A DNA stretch of 64,000 nucleotides, taken from NCBI RefSeq assembly GCF_024713975.1, contig NC_091108.1, forward strand, positions 4,207,001 to 4,271,000, read 5' to 3'. Shown piece by piece: positions 10,933 to 28,357 of the stretch. The notes under the pieces are model-generated. The model saw nothing but the letters and a program-made list of their open reading frames with translations, was not told the origin of the DNA and ran no database searches. Numbering within the stretch: the stretch's first letter is position 1; each line of letters starts with the position of its first letter. Source of the stretch: Paralichthys olivaceus. Its lineage: Eukaryota; Chordata; Actinopteri; Pleuronectiformes; Paralichthyidae. Position numbers and translations under genes: made by a program.

Positions 10933-13466
10933 CTATCTCTTCTCTTGCTTCTTCTTCTCTTTCAGCTCCTTCTTTAGGCTCTTCTCTGCCTCTTTCTTTG
11001 CTTTCTTTTGCTCCTTTACTTTCGTTGCCTTGTCCTTGTCGCTCATCAAGGCCAGTTCCTGAAAAGACAGAGACGAGTGTGTTTAGATGTTTTCTCTTTC
11101 AAAAGTCTTAATAAAAAACAAACTTAAAGTGCAACAAGTTCTTATTCAAATCAAACGGAGCTGATGTGACTTACCTGAAGCTTGATCTGTTTCAGGATGA
11201 GCATCTTTATGTCGGCCTCGTACTTGGCCGCCCACATCTGCTCAGTATCACTGACCAGTCTCTCCAGCTCCTTGATTTTTATCAAGCCAGCCTCCTTCTC
11301 CACCTGCTCACAACTGAGATGGTCCTCCAGAGCGTGAACTTTTGTCTCCCACTCAGTCTTGTTCTGGAGGACCCTGGTCTCGGTGGCCTGCTGCATGGCG
11401 ATAAGTTCCCTGTTGCTGGCTTCCAGTGCTTTATTCTGACTGGTGAGACTGGCGATCATCTGATCCGTATGGACAATTTTAGCCTCATGCTTGGTCACCC
11501 ACTTCTCTTCTGTGACCTTGAGCAGTCTCTCCAGCTCCTTGATTTTCAAGAAGCCTGCCTTCTTCTCTGCCTGCTCACGGCTGAGCTCGTCTTTCAGAGC
11601 CCTGATTTTGATGAACCCATCCTTCTTCTCTTCTTGCTCACGGCTGAGCTCGTCCTTCAGAGCCTTGATTTTGATAATGCCAGCCTTCTTCTCCGCCTGC
11701 TCACTGCTGAGCTCGTCCTTCAGAGCCTTGATTTTATTGGAGCCAGCCTTCTTTTCCGCCTGCTCCCTGCTGAGCTCGTCCTTCAGAGCCTTGATTTTGA
11801 TGAAGCCATCCTTCTTCTCTGCTTGCTCACGGCTGAGCTCGTCCTTTAGAGCCTTGATTTTGATGAACCCATCCTTCTTCTCCGCCTGCTCACGGCTGAG
11901 CTCGTCCTTCAGAGCCTGGATTTTATTGGAGCCAGCCTTCTTCTCTGCCTGCTCACGGCTTAGCTCGTCCTTCAGAGCCTTGATGTTAATGAACCCATCC
12001 TTCTTCTCCGCCTGCTCACGGCTGAGCTCGTCCTTCAGAGCCTGGATTTTCATTAACCCATCCTTCTTTTCCGCCTGCTCACGGCTGAGCTCGTCCTTTA
12101 GAGCCTTGATTTCTGAGCGCCAGTCAGGCTCGTTCTGAGGAACTTTTGTCCCCATAGCTTTAAGCTCGGTTGTGAGCTCATCGATTTGTTTGTCCAGTGC
12201 CTGTTTCTCATGCAGAGTCCTGTCGATGACCTGTTCCCTCTGTTTTATTGAGTACTCCAGCTCATTCACCTGGTTGCACTTTTGTTTCAGGTCACGTCTG
12301 ATCTTGTGGATCTCTGCCTGCTGGCTTTGATTACGAGTACTCAAAGACCTGTACTCCTTCTCTTGGATCCTCAACTCCTTCTTGGCATCCTTTAGATCAA
12401 GCTCTAGTTCCTCCTTGAGTCTTTCAAAGTCTGCATTCTGCATGCTCTCCTTTTCCTTCCGCCATGTAGCTTCTTTGCAGGACATGGCCATCCTTAAACT
12501 GGCATTTTCATGAGCCAGATTCAAATTCTCAGAGTCCAACTTCTGTTTCGCTTCAAGGAGGTCCTCAAACAATTTCTCGGAGTCTGGAACCTGAAAGACA
12601 CAAACATATAACAGTTAAAAACACAGTCCCACACTCACTTTGAATTAAATGTTGATGAACCAGACCAAAACAAATCATTGATTTAACCACCAGTACATTT
12701 AAATACAGTTTCTTCAATTTTGTTAAATACAGTCTCTACATACTAGGGATGTGATGATAGGAAATTTTGGTGCCGATTATTGTCAGAGGAAATATCACAG
12801 TTTCCCGATTTACACGATTATTGATTAAATGAAAAACAAACAATACATAGCTAATACTATAGCTAATTATCTACAATATTTATTATTATTATCAACTATA
12901 TCCAGTTAGTTTTTATAGTGTAACGTTTGGCCATTTAAAAGTAATTTATGTAAGCTGTTTCATTTAGTCGCCTTATTGTGGAAGGTTGGTCAGTGAATTT
13001 GTGTATCCTGTCATCATAAGCGATATATCTGTATGGGACTTTTATTGTGTGTGTGTGTGTGTGTACACGTGCTGGTCAGAAACAGAAAGTAAACAAGTTT
13101 TTCTCCTCTCGCTGTGAACTCCTCTGATGGAGTTCTTGTCCAGCGTTGGTGGAAATAAGGTTGTAAGTCAGTTCCCTCTTCTCAACTAACGTTTCAGTGG
13201 CTCGTCCACACAAATTACGTGACTTGCGAGAGATTTCACCACACGGTGCACACACAAATTTAAAAAAATCACTAGTATGCTAATGCTGGCATTCTAGCGT
13301 TAGCACCAATGTGATGGGTTTGTTTAAAGTCCATCCCCTCGCAGAAAAATATTTTTAGAGTTTGAGACAAACAATGGAAAAATAAAATAAAATCATGTAA
13401 AGTGTAACACTGAAAAACATGTTTCCTGTTTAGAAACCTTACCCTTTTTGACTTGTTCTTCGGCAT
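10933..13466 (-). CDS. Coiled-coil protein with 21-residue repeats, copy B
   Basis: Same structure as copy A: exons 13443-13466, 11175-12590 (472 codons) and 10933-11058 (41 codons plus stop), all phase 0, predicted 521 residues. It has nine 21-residue repeats instead of eight, which accounts for the length difference. The repeat types are ordered differently from copy A, with DGFIKIK, AGSNKIK/Q and AGIIKIK variants shuffled. Its first exon and promoter region are in unit 3. Outside the repeats only scattered substitutions separate it from copy A. Function unknown. Confidence 0.7.
11538..12104 (-). repeat. In-frame 63-bp repeats, nine units (copy B)
   Basis: Nine tandem 21-codon units within exon 2 of copy B. 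One unit reads SSEQ instead of SREQ and another REQEEKK. The order of unit variants differs from copy A, so units were exchanged as well as added. Confidence 0.9.
13046..13064. repeat. (GT)n microsatellite, short allele in unit 2
   Basis: About 19 bp of GT at the position matching 7445-7519. Confidence 0.9.
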
Positions 13467-13671
13467 GTTTGCTAAATACAGGAACAGTGTAGGTGTACTA
13501 AAGTATATTCTGTCTTCTGACGGTCTCGTGTATCAAAGATTTGTGGATCTGTGGTCTGGTTTTGGAGCTGTTGTCCTCACAAGGTCTTCTCCCGAGCTCT
13601 TATAGGCACTGAACCTGGCTTTGATGGCTTTGAAGTCCAGATAAATGACATTTAACAATCAAGGTCAAATA

Positions 13672-13790
13672 TGACATCATAGACACTGTCACATGGGACA
13701 TTATAGACACTTTCACATGTGACATCACAGAAACTGTCACATGGGATCACAGAAACTGTCACATGGGATCACAGATACTGTCAGTTAAAT
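13672..13790. repeat. 24-bp minisatellite, rearranged copy (unit 3)
   Basis: Same motif with an extra unit and a shortened unit type in which gacatcacag has become gatcacag. It sits upstream of the start codon of coiled-coil copy B (13466, minus strand). Confidence 0.75.
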
Positions 13791-14474
13791 GTGATATTAA
13801 ACATTAAACAGTTTTCCATGATATATATTATTGTTTGGTTCAACATTTCACCGTCAGCTGCCTCTAAAATCAGAACAATCCATTTCGCCACAGCAGAGGT
13901 TTGGTCTGTTTTCATATCAACAGAAGCCGCTCGTCACATCTTAGGACGATGAGCTGTGTGTGTAATTTTTGACTGTGTTCACAAACCAGATTCACTCATT
14001 CACGTTGAAGTATAAAAGAATACAAACATATAAACGAATGGTCCAACAGTCCTTTTAAATCCAATCAAATTTCACACGCTCATAGAAATCAGTTTCCTGA
14101 TGTATGAAATATGCCTGTTATATAAAGAGTTATCAATTATGCCCTGGGAAATGGGTGAAAATGTAAAAAACAGAAAACATCCAATCTCACAATTTAAAAT
14201 TTTCACAGAAAATATGTTGAGTAGTTTTATCTATTCCTGCTGTGAGACAAGCAAACCAACCGACAAATGAACAGCGGCGAAAACAGAGGCCTCCGTGGGG
14301 TGGATAGTTTATTCTTTAAGGAAAGAAGCAAGACAAATGTCCCGGGGAGGACGACTTTGGCTTTTTTGTTTAACTCCCTTCCACTAAGTGATTACAAAGC
14401 CTCTATAATTTTATGTCCTGGTTCTGTCTGTGTCTTGTTAACGCTCATCACCACCTGCCTATGTCTGTCCACAG

Positions 14475-14582
14475 AACTCGCTCGAGAGCTTTCAAAAACA
14501 AAGTGTTCGAATTGTGATAGAAGAAGTCGTTCTAGAAGATGAGAGCAAACCCAAGAAGAAGAAAAGGGACAGTGGAAAATGA
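14475..14582 (+). pseudogene. pak1ip1: PAK1IP1-like last exon only, frameshifted (copy 4)
   Basis: Homologous to 10211-10320 but two bases shorter after AAACAAAG, which shifts the frame to KCSNCDRRSRSRR and an early stop at 14540-14542. The two preceding exons are missing. Clear decay of the oldest copy in the array. Confidence 0.85.
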
Positions 14583-14724
14583 AATGAGCAGCAATAAACA
14601 AATCTTTACATGCGCTGTTTTATATTTGAACTTCTTTTTTGTCAAACATGCTTCTACCTGTAATGGACACTGGGAGGTGCTCAACACCATGTTTGTGAGG
14701 TTCCAAGATCTGATTGTGTTCTTG

Positions 14725-15500
14725 AGATCAAATACTATTGCTGTCAATACTGAAAAGAAAAATTATATTTAGTTAGATATCATTAAATTCCAGTTATCCA
14801 GCCGTCATCCTGACTAGTCTCACTACGAGTTATATTTATATCAGATTCACTAACCTACATATAAAGATTTCTTGAGTGTCCTCACCCAAGTGAAGAGCAG
14901 ATACTCTGCATCATGCCCCGACCTTGTATTTGCAGTATATTGTGTTCAGGTTCATCTGTCTTTCTCTTTCTCAGTTACTGATTCCAATAATCTTAGTTGT
15001 GTATTTTCAGTTTTTATCCCGACTGACAGGCACCAAATAAAATCAATAACAAACAGAAAATAATTGGGCATCAAGTTATTGATGAGAGCAGGAGAATAAA
15101 ATAAATAGTGAACATTTGTTTCACACTATTTAATCTGTTTTACCTTATTGCTGTTTGACATTGCTCAAGTCCCCCCACACCTTTTTAGAGCTGGTTAGTC
15201 AGCTGGAAGACCAGGAGAGCAGGTGTTGGAGATACATTACATCCATTTTGTGAAAACTGTCTCATTGCAAATACATTTTAGTTAAAATATTATATTATAT
15301 AATAATATTAAAAGAAAGAAGAAAAAAACAATTTTGTATTGAATGAATCAGAAATTAGCAATCAAACAAGGTGTGCTAAATGAGAAAAAATACACATTTT
15401 GTGTGCATGTGTGTTTTATGTACAATTTTCTCTTGCTGAAAAATATCTACAAAAAATACTGCATTGTGTATCCTGTGGAGCATACCTTTATTTTGAAGTT
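14725..15500. other. Intergenic, no gene seen
   Basis: AT-rich sequence between the right end of the duplication array and the TMEM14C upstream region. Only short open frames with no recognisable domains; no repeats of note. Confidence 0.6.
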
Positions 15501-15513
15501 CTCCCGTATGACT

Positions 15514-15522
15514 CCGGAAGTG
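15514..15522 (+). promoter_or_regulatory. Candidate ETS/GABP site, possible TMEM14C promoter
   Basis: CCGGAAGTG matches the ETS-family core that is frequent in housekeeping promoters. It lies about 500 bp upstream of the TMEM14C start codon. No TATA box is obvious. Position and role are inferred. Confidence 0.3.
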
Positions 15523-15677
15523 TAATTGTTCGGGAAGTTTGGAGAAAAGGAGGTGAAGTGAAATGTTGTCTCTTCAGATTATTGTTTATCGATGAAACCT
15601 TTGACAAATGTTCTGGACTTCTTCGTTTTAAACTCAACAGACGTGAAGTGTTGACGTTTCACTCCTGTAACACTAAT

Positions 15678-16018
15678 AATCTGGATCAAGTACTGGATCA
15701 GATTCTAGTTCTGGTTCTAGATACAGTTCTAGATCTGATTCTGGTCCTAGTTCTAGATCTAATCATAATTCTGGTTCTAGTTCTACATCTGATTCTGGTT
15801 CAAGTTCTAGATCTAATTATCGTTCTGGTTCTAGTTCTAGATCTGATTCTGGTTCAAGTTCTAGATCTAATTGTAGTTGTGGCTCAAGTTCTAGTTCTAG
15901 AACTGATTCTTCTTCTGGTTCTATACCTAATTCTGGTCCTATTTCTAGATAGGATTATAGTTCTGATTCAAGTTCTAGATCTGATTCTGGTTCAAGTTCT
16001 AGATCTGGTTTTGCTTCT
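15678..16018. repeat. TCTAG/GATCTGATTCTGGTT minisatellite upstream of TMEM14C
   Basis: Degenerate tandem repeats, mainly a 24-bp unit built of gttctagatctgattctggt with 6-bp insertions (gttcta). The array runs to within about ten bases of the TMEM14C start codon and is probably in the 5' UTR or promoter. Confidence 0.85.
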
Positions 16019-16028
16019 GGTTGTGGTC

Positions 16029-17254
16029 ATGGCTCTGGACTGGATCGGGTTCAGCTATGCTGTTCTGGTGTCAGCGGGAGGAATCATTGGTTTTGTGAAA
16101 GCAGGTAGGAGAGAAACACAGTAACATGAATCACTTCACTTTAAATAACCTGTAACATTACAAATTAAAATAACTTGGAAACTCAAACTGAACACAGCGA
16201 CACTGAGGTAGAATATTTAGCAGAGCTGTTCAATGATACACTAGTGTTCCTAATAAACTGATAAATGTGTGTTCAATGTAGATGGTCGGATTCCAAAGTA
16301 AAAGTTGAGGGTTAATAAAAAAGAGTGAATGGATCTAAACTCAACACTTCATTTTAAAATGAAGGCTAAGAGTTGTGTGTTTGCTCCTCAGGCAGCGTCA
16401 CCTCTCTGGCTGCAGGGCTCCTGTTTGGCCTGTTGGCCGCGGTCGGTGCTTATCTGGCATCTCAAAATCCAAAGAATGTCTGGCTGTCACTGGGTGAGCA
16501 CGTTTAGTTTGTTAATCTGCGACAGTCCGAGTGCAGCGTTCACAAACACTAACAACCGTCTGATGAAACACAGGCACCTCAGGAACTCTGACTGTGGTGA
16601 TGGGACTGAGATTCATCAACTCCTGGAAGTTCATGCCGGCAGGTTTAATGACTTTATTAAGGTAAAACACCATCAGTCACATTTTAAATACATCCTGACT
16701 GTTAATGATAATGAACTATATTCACAACATGAAGATCGTAGAATGCTGCTTGAAATGACTTGAATCTTTTTCATGCCTCTTTGTTCGTCCACCCGCCTGC
16801 CCCAACCTTGTAAACACAAAATCTCAATGACGTCTTGTTTTCTTGACATTGTCTTGACGTGAACACTTTATCATAAAAATGCCTCGAGAGAATAATTTCA
16901 AATTTGGCACAAATCTTCACATAGACTCAATGATTCACTAATTGGACCCGGGTGGTGAAAGGTCAAAGGTTATGGAGGCCTCAGAAAACATGTTTATGTT
17001 CTCTTGAAAATGAAATCTCAAATCTGCCTTCAGGGAATTTCTCAAAATTTGGACCAGTTGTGACCTTGACTCAAAATTGAATTGGTCAGATTTCAGTGAC
17101 GTGATGAGTCTGGAGCTGCTGTGGTTGGTGCAGACATACAACCACAAGGCGTCAATTCTCACTCAGCCCTGGTTTAATGTTTTCATCTCCTTTCAGCGGA
17201 CTGATGCTGGTGAGGATCATAACTGCGATGCTGAACAGGCCTCACGAATCCTGA
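16029..17254 (+). CDS. tmem14c: TMEM14C, small mitochondrial inner-membrane protein
   Basis: Four coding exons: 16029-16104 ([20 protein letters not shown]...), 16392-16493 ([20 protein letters not shown]...), 16574-16661 ([14 protein letters not shown]...[11 protein letters not shown]) and 17197-17254 ([19 protein letters not shown], stop). All have GT-AG borders with consistent phases. The product is about 107 residues with four hydrophobic segments and the [15 protein letters not shown] and KFMPAGL blocks of the UPF0136/TMEM14 family. It is closer to TMEM14C than TMEM14A (VKAG, MLNRPH end). TMEM14C is known for protoporphyrinogen transport in haem synthesis. The next gene, MAK, is convergent with about 300 bp between stop codons. 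Confidence 0.92.
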
Positions 17255-17454
17255 ACATACTTCAATGTATATTTTCTGTGTACAAAACATGCATTCCCCT
17301 CTGTCCTCTGTAAAAACAATTGTTGGAGAAAAGGAATGAGAAAGATTATCTTTGCTCCATTGTACATAAACCCTCAAAGCTAATTGTGTTTAAACCTATC
17401 TGTGTACTTTTATAAGAAAATATACTCTATATCTGCACTTTTTCACTCCTTCAA

Positions 17455-17460
17455 AATAAA
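17455..17460 (+). terminator. TMEM14C polyadenylation signal
   Basis: AATAAA about 200 bp after the TMEM14C stop codon, the first canonical signal downstream in that orientation. It is close to the end of the convergent MAK gene, so the 3' UTRs may overlap. Confidence 0.55.
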
Positions 17461-17549
17461 ACATTCATTCACATCAATACAAAAATAACTACTCTGCTCG
17501 TGTCTCATCGGGCGTCTGTTTGGTGAAAGTGCAGTGGGAGTCACTGGAG

Positions 17550-24138
<6,589 letters not shown>

Positions 24139-25384
24139 GGTCCACAGAGAGCCCAGCCTCTCCTGCAACGAGGAGCCTTGACCGTCCCACACAGTCCTGC
24201 AGTCCGTCATTGTGAGCACGGCAGCATCCAGTCACAGATCAACGACTTATCTGCCCTCTGCTGTGCTCTCTCCTCCGGCCACTGCAAGCTCACTCACAGG
24301 CCTTGAAGAACACCAGCATCCATCCTTCGGCCTTCCCTCTGCAGAAGATGGAGACGTCTCACCTGGGGAGGGAGAGTGGAAAGTTGACGCTGAGACAATC
24401 CTGCCTGTTGCACGGTGTCCCACCTGTCCTGAGCTGTAAGCTAAGCCTTCACGGACAGAGGAAGGGCGCTGCACTGGAAAAGGGGGAAGTGGATTAAAGT
24501 TAACACAAGCTTAAGAATGTGTGCCAGGAAGCTGACGCAGAGGAGAAGCTGCAGACTGAGTCAGAAAAACAGGAGCGTGCATTTTTGTGTTTTGAAAAAC
24601 CGAGAATATTTTGAGGAGTTTGATCCAAGAGCAGAGGGGTTTGTCTGCTTTGGTCCAACACTGGTCACATAGAAGTGAGACGGTGATCCTGAAAGGTGTT
24701 AGAAGTATTTAAACTGATCTGTACTCACGTGTTTCTGAGATACACCTTCAATATATTTGTTGGCCCAGAGTATGTTCAAGTACTCGTTTTTTGTTTTGTA
24801 TTGCATTCCATAGCATATCCCCAATAAACTGCCATTTGGAAGACTCTTCTCCTGTGTGGTCAACCCAGGTTTCATTCTTCTAGCTCAGCTACTTTATCTA
24901 CTTCTTTTCTGTTAACCTACATTTTGCAGCGGACAGGAGTGGAAAGTACACCTTGGCTAGACTTGAAGTAATTAGGGCCAGAGTATTTAGAACTGACGCA
25001 AGACTTCGGGTCAGATGAGGCAAACTATCACAAGTGTAGAAGAGAGTGAAAATTATCCATGACAATTTCTGAGACTCCAAAATGTCAAAGCAGTAGACGA
25101 CATATTCAATATATTATCATGGAAAACAAAGAAAACCAGTAAATACTGATGTTATCGTTCAATAATGAGAATAATGTTGACCAATGTCTATCATTCACAT
25201 TTATTCTATCATGTTTTTACTTTACGACTGTACAGACATAGAATTCAACCAAAGGACTAAACAGACAGTTTTACTAATTAATGAGTCTAACATATGATAT
25301 AAGTAAGAATGAAGCACAGGACCTACCACAGGAGATAAAACCGAGCTGTTGATGTTAACACACACCGATGCTCTCAGCTCCCTC

Positions 25385-25420
25385 CGTTGCCAGGGACGGC
25401 TTCCTGGGTCCTTGGCAACG
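25385..25420. promoter_or_regulatory. Inverted pair of X-box-like half sites (candidate RFX site)
   Basis: CGTTGCCAGGGAC at 25385 and its near-exact inverse GTCCTTGGCAACG at 25408, one mismatch in 13. GTTGCC/GGCAAC is the half site of the RFX X-box that drives ciliary genes. It lies about 1.25 kb upstream of the MAK start codon, possibly at an untranslated first exon. Neither half is a full 14-bp X-box, so this is a candidate only. Confidence 0.35.
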
Positions 25421-26861
25421 CAGAGACTTCCAAAATAAAATGACAATAAATCATAATCTACTTCCTGCTGAATTATGTATGATGTACAATGTGTTCAATA
25501 CACTTTACTATTTTAAATTAAAAATCATTTACAGTAAAAATTTGATTATGGATATTTTATATATAAATGATGTGATAATAGGAATAGTAGACGTGAGATT
25601 TTACAAGGAAATTATATGAGAATGTGTCATATTTATATTTTTTGTGATAAGAATAATCATATTTTACATTTAGTTGCCTGGTTGCTCTGGGAATTATATC
25701 ACATAATCTTCAAAAATATGGAGATTCCAAATGACATCATATAGAAACTTTCATTTCCTTTTTTTTAATTTGATGAATTTAAAGAATTAGGTCCATTCAA
25801 CTTTTCTCAACATATCAAACCTTTGTTTCCTAGGTTGAGAAGGAACTTTCAGACTCAAGGAACTCCATGAAGTGTTCAGAGACAAAGATTAAAGTTTATC
25901 ATGCAGTTAATCAGCAAAGTACATCAGCAAAATCATGTGATACAAAAAAAAAGCCCCAGAAAAGCCAATAATGGAGTCTTGTGATGGGATTGTTTTGTCA
26001 CTGTTGAGGATGAACTTTCACCTGAATGTTTTACAGAATTTTGTAGAGAGAAAGAAAGAAAAGGAAATAAAGATATACATATAAATCAATATAGAACTTT
26101 ATACTTTAGCATTGGACATGACCAGATAACTGGAATACCCCACTGAGCTGAAATCAGCTGTTTTATATTAGAAACATCCACAAGTGTGCGCAACTTAAAA
26201 CAAAATGTATATAAATATGATAAGGTTTTTTAAATTGCACTCTGACATAGTGCCGATCTATAACACAGGACTGTGGGATTGAATAATATTTATACTTATT
26301 AATATTTCACACTTGGAGCTCATATGTGCAGTTATCTAGGTTACTATCATGTATGTACTGTAATAAAACAGTGAGAATCATTCAAAACCATCACGACTTC
26401 CATTAGTTTGATATAAATATTAGAGGGAATCAAAACCACCAGACGTTTTAATCCGTGTCTGTTGTTGCATAAGTAAACAGCTGAGATACTGTGAAGGCCC
26501 CTGACTCTCAAATCTGTTTACATGTGTTTGATAACTGTGCCATCTAGTGGTTCATTTCCATCTCTGCATCTGACTGTGTCTTCAGCCCCTGTGACCTTTA
26601 GAATCCCAGTTTTTTTCTCCTGACCTTTGATTAACTATACATTTCTCACAGGAGCCTGGTTATATAACATTTGAATCAAGATGATCCACAGTTGGACGAT
26701 AACATAATGGTGTTGAATCACTGGTGAAGCCCAGGGGAGAAGACTGATGAATGTCTGAATGTTTTTATACATCAGACTGTGTGACGGTATGTTTCATATT
26801 TAACCCACGTGTTGGGAACTTTTAGATTCTAAAAAAGTGATCCACAATATTATGAAATCAC

Positions 26862-27177
26862 TTAAAGGTTCAGTGTGTAGAATGTAGTGACATCTAGTGG
26901 AGAAGTTGCAAAACACGACTGAGAACCTGTGGTGAACTTCAGCTGTGGAAATAAACTCAAAAGGTTTAGTTTGTCCAGTCTGGGCTCCTGTAAAACAAAC
27001 ATGGCTGCCTCCATAGAGAGGACCCACTCCCAATGTAAACAGGAAGTATTTAAATATAAAGGGAACATTCAACGGTAAAGAAAACAACAATTCATACAAT
27101 TTAGAAAAAGGAAACACACGAGGATTATTTTATATCCAGTGATCCTTTCAGCTAAATCTTACTCACCGGAATTTATA
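26862..27177. mobile_element. MITE with degenerate terminal inverted repeats
   Basis: Starts TTAAAGGTTCAGTGTGTAG and ends GCTAAATCTTACTCACCGGAA; the ends are degenerate inverse complements. Internal text (gacatctagtgg, tttgtccagtctgggct, gaggaccca, aaagaaaacaacaattcata) matches a very common fish element I recognise from memory. About 316 bp and non-coding. Confidence 0.75.
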
Positions 27178-27861
27178 AAATTTCACGATGATAAGAACAA
27201 TAATAATAAAAAACAGGCTGATATGAACGAATTTATGCTAAAACTGAGTCAAAGAGACATTACATAAGGATTAAGGATTAGTACTTAATGCTATTATTGT
27301 TTTTTTTATTAATCTCTGTGTGAATTAACAAAAAATTGTGTTTAAAGCTTAAATCAGATTTTTTTTGTTTTTTTTATTCTCTTCGGTTTTCGAGGCTCAG
27401 ATACAGACTCACCACGGAGCAGCAGGAGGCTTTAAACACGCAGGAATGAAAATCCGGAGCAGCCTTTCTGGAAATGGCCAAAGTGTAGTAAGATGACGAG
27501 CCGCGCATTGCACCTAACAGCTGTGCAGGAGGATTGTTGACTGTCTGCGCAGCGGATCGACGCGTTTTTCCTCCAAGGTTGTGCTTTTGGTTACTTACGG
27601 TAAGGTGGACCCGCAGTGTCCACTAAAGGATCAGGTGATCCACTAACCACGGAGCGGAGGCTGACGGGGGAAAATGCAAGATGACATATAGCAAATGTCG
27701 GAGCATAATTCATTCACGTTTTCGCCTCAGATCCGGACTTGACTCGCACCGCTGGAGCTCCAATGTGACGATGGCTCGTTAGGGCTGGCGGCGCCACTGC
27801 GATTTTTGTGGATATTTTAATTTATGAGAAATCCCATTCACAGACACATATTGGTTTCAAC

Positions 27862-28357
27862 ATGGGGCTGTGCTACAGCTTGCGTCCCCGGCTCTTCGGG
27901 GACCTGAGCGGCTCTATCTCCAACGCCACCTCGGACTCGGACCAGCCTCCGGACGCCGCCGTGCCGACCCGCGCAGGGGGAGCTCGCCCAGAGGACACCG
28001 GGGGATGCGGGGAGACTTCGTCGCTGCGCGCCGGCGGCGGCCCGGTGCGCCCCGGGGACCCTGCCAGGCTCCCGGCCGGGGAGCACCGCCGTGGAGACAC
28101 CGGCACCGACGGTGTGCTCATACAAAACGGAGGCGGTGGTAGCGGTGGAGGAGGCGGCGGTAAGGGGACGGGGAAGGACCGTGGCCGACGCTTGCAGCTT
28201 CTGCAAAAGACAAGCGCACAAAAGCAGAAAAACTGGGACAAATTGGTGGAGGACAAGGAGGCCGAGAAGGATGCGAAGAAAGTCAGTAAGAATATTGACC
28301 AGGAGCTGAAGGAGCTGAAGCGGGAGTACAAACGGACTCATCGGCTGCTGCTGCTCG
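27862..28357 (+). CDS. gnal: GNAL alternative long first exon (XL G-alpha-olf)
   Basis: Open frame from MGLCYSLRPRLFG, through a Pro/Gly/Ala-rich low-complexity middle with a glycine run (GGGGSGGGGGG), to a basic coiled stretch (KVSKNIDQELKELKREYKR) and THRLLLLG. It ends one base into the Gly codon before a GTAGGT donor, exactly like the canonical first exon, so it splices in frame to exon 2 at 38906. The MGLCYSLRP start and THRLLLLG end correspond to the long isoform of mammalian GNAL. The exon is in a CpG-rich block, suggesting its own promoter. It gives about 165 residues before the P-loop. Low-complexity parts differ from mammals. Confidence 0.9.

Larger units (their letters stand above)
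7584..13128. repeat. Segmental tandem duplication, unit 2
   Basis: Second full copy, 5545 bp. Its length follows from unit 1: 7583 minus the nested 2045, minus 56 bp of shorter GT tract, plus 63 bp for one extra 21-codon repeat equals 5545. There is therefore no other net length change. It contains one PAK1IP1-like 3' fragment, one coiled-coil exon 2 and exon 3, and the first exon used by the copy to its left. Confidence 0.9.
13129..14724. repeat. Segmental duplication, unit 3 (partial, internally deleted)
   Basis: Homology to the other units starts at 13129 and stops near 14724, where the text switches to unrelated sequence after 'ttgtgttcttg'. About 170 bp are missing near 13815-13832. The LINE fragment and the first two PAK1IP1-like exons are also missing, replaced by roughly 48 bp of unrelated sequence near 14312-14360. 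More point differences than between units 1 and 2 mark it as the older or less homogenised copy at the edge of the array. Confidence 0.85.
24139..27861. other. Region between MAK and GNAL start codons
   Basis: Divergent intergenic region holding the MAK 5' UTR and promoter, a candidate X-box dyad (25385-25420), a MITE (26862-27177) and GC-rich upstream sequence of the long GNAL first exon from about 27400. No other gene is recognised. Confidence 0.6.

Noticed and set aside
1-14724. Possible CRISPR-like or phage structure suggested by regular repeats
   Set aside because: Repeats are multi-kilobase segmental copies or minisatellites in a vertebrate genome; no spacers or cas genes.
15399-16028. 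Leucine/valine-rich frame with VLDLILVQ repeats
   Set aside because: Translation of the minisatellite; the TMEM14 family start MALDWIGF lies downstream and is sufficient.
24212-24497. Overlapping frames just upstream of MAK
   Set aside because: No family motifs and no splice logic; probably MAK 5' UTR or upstream sequence.
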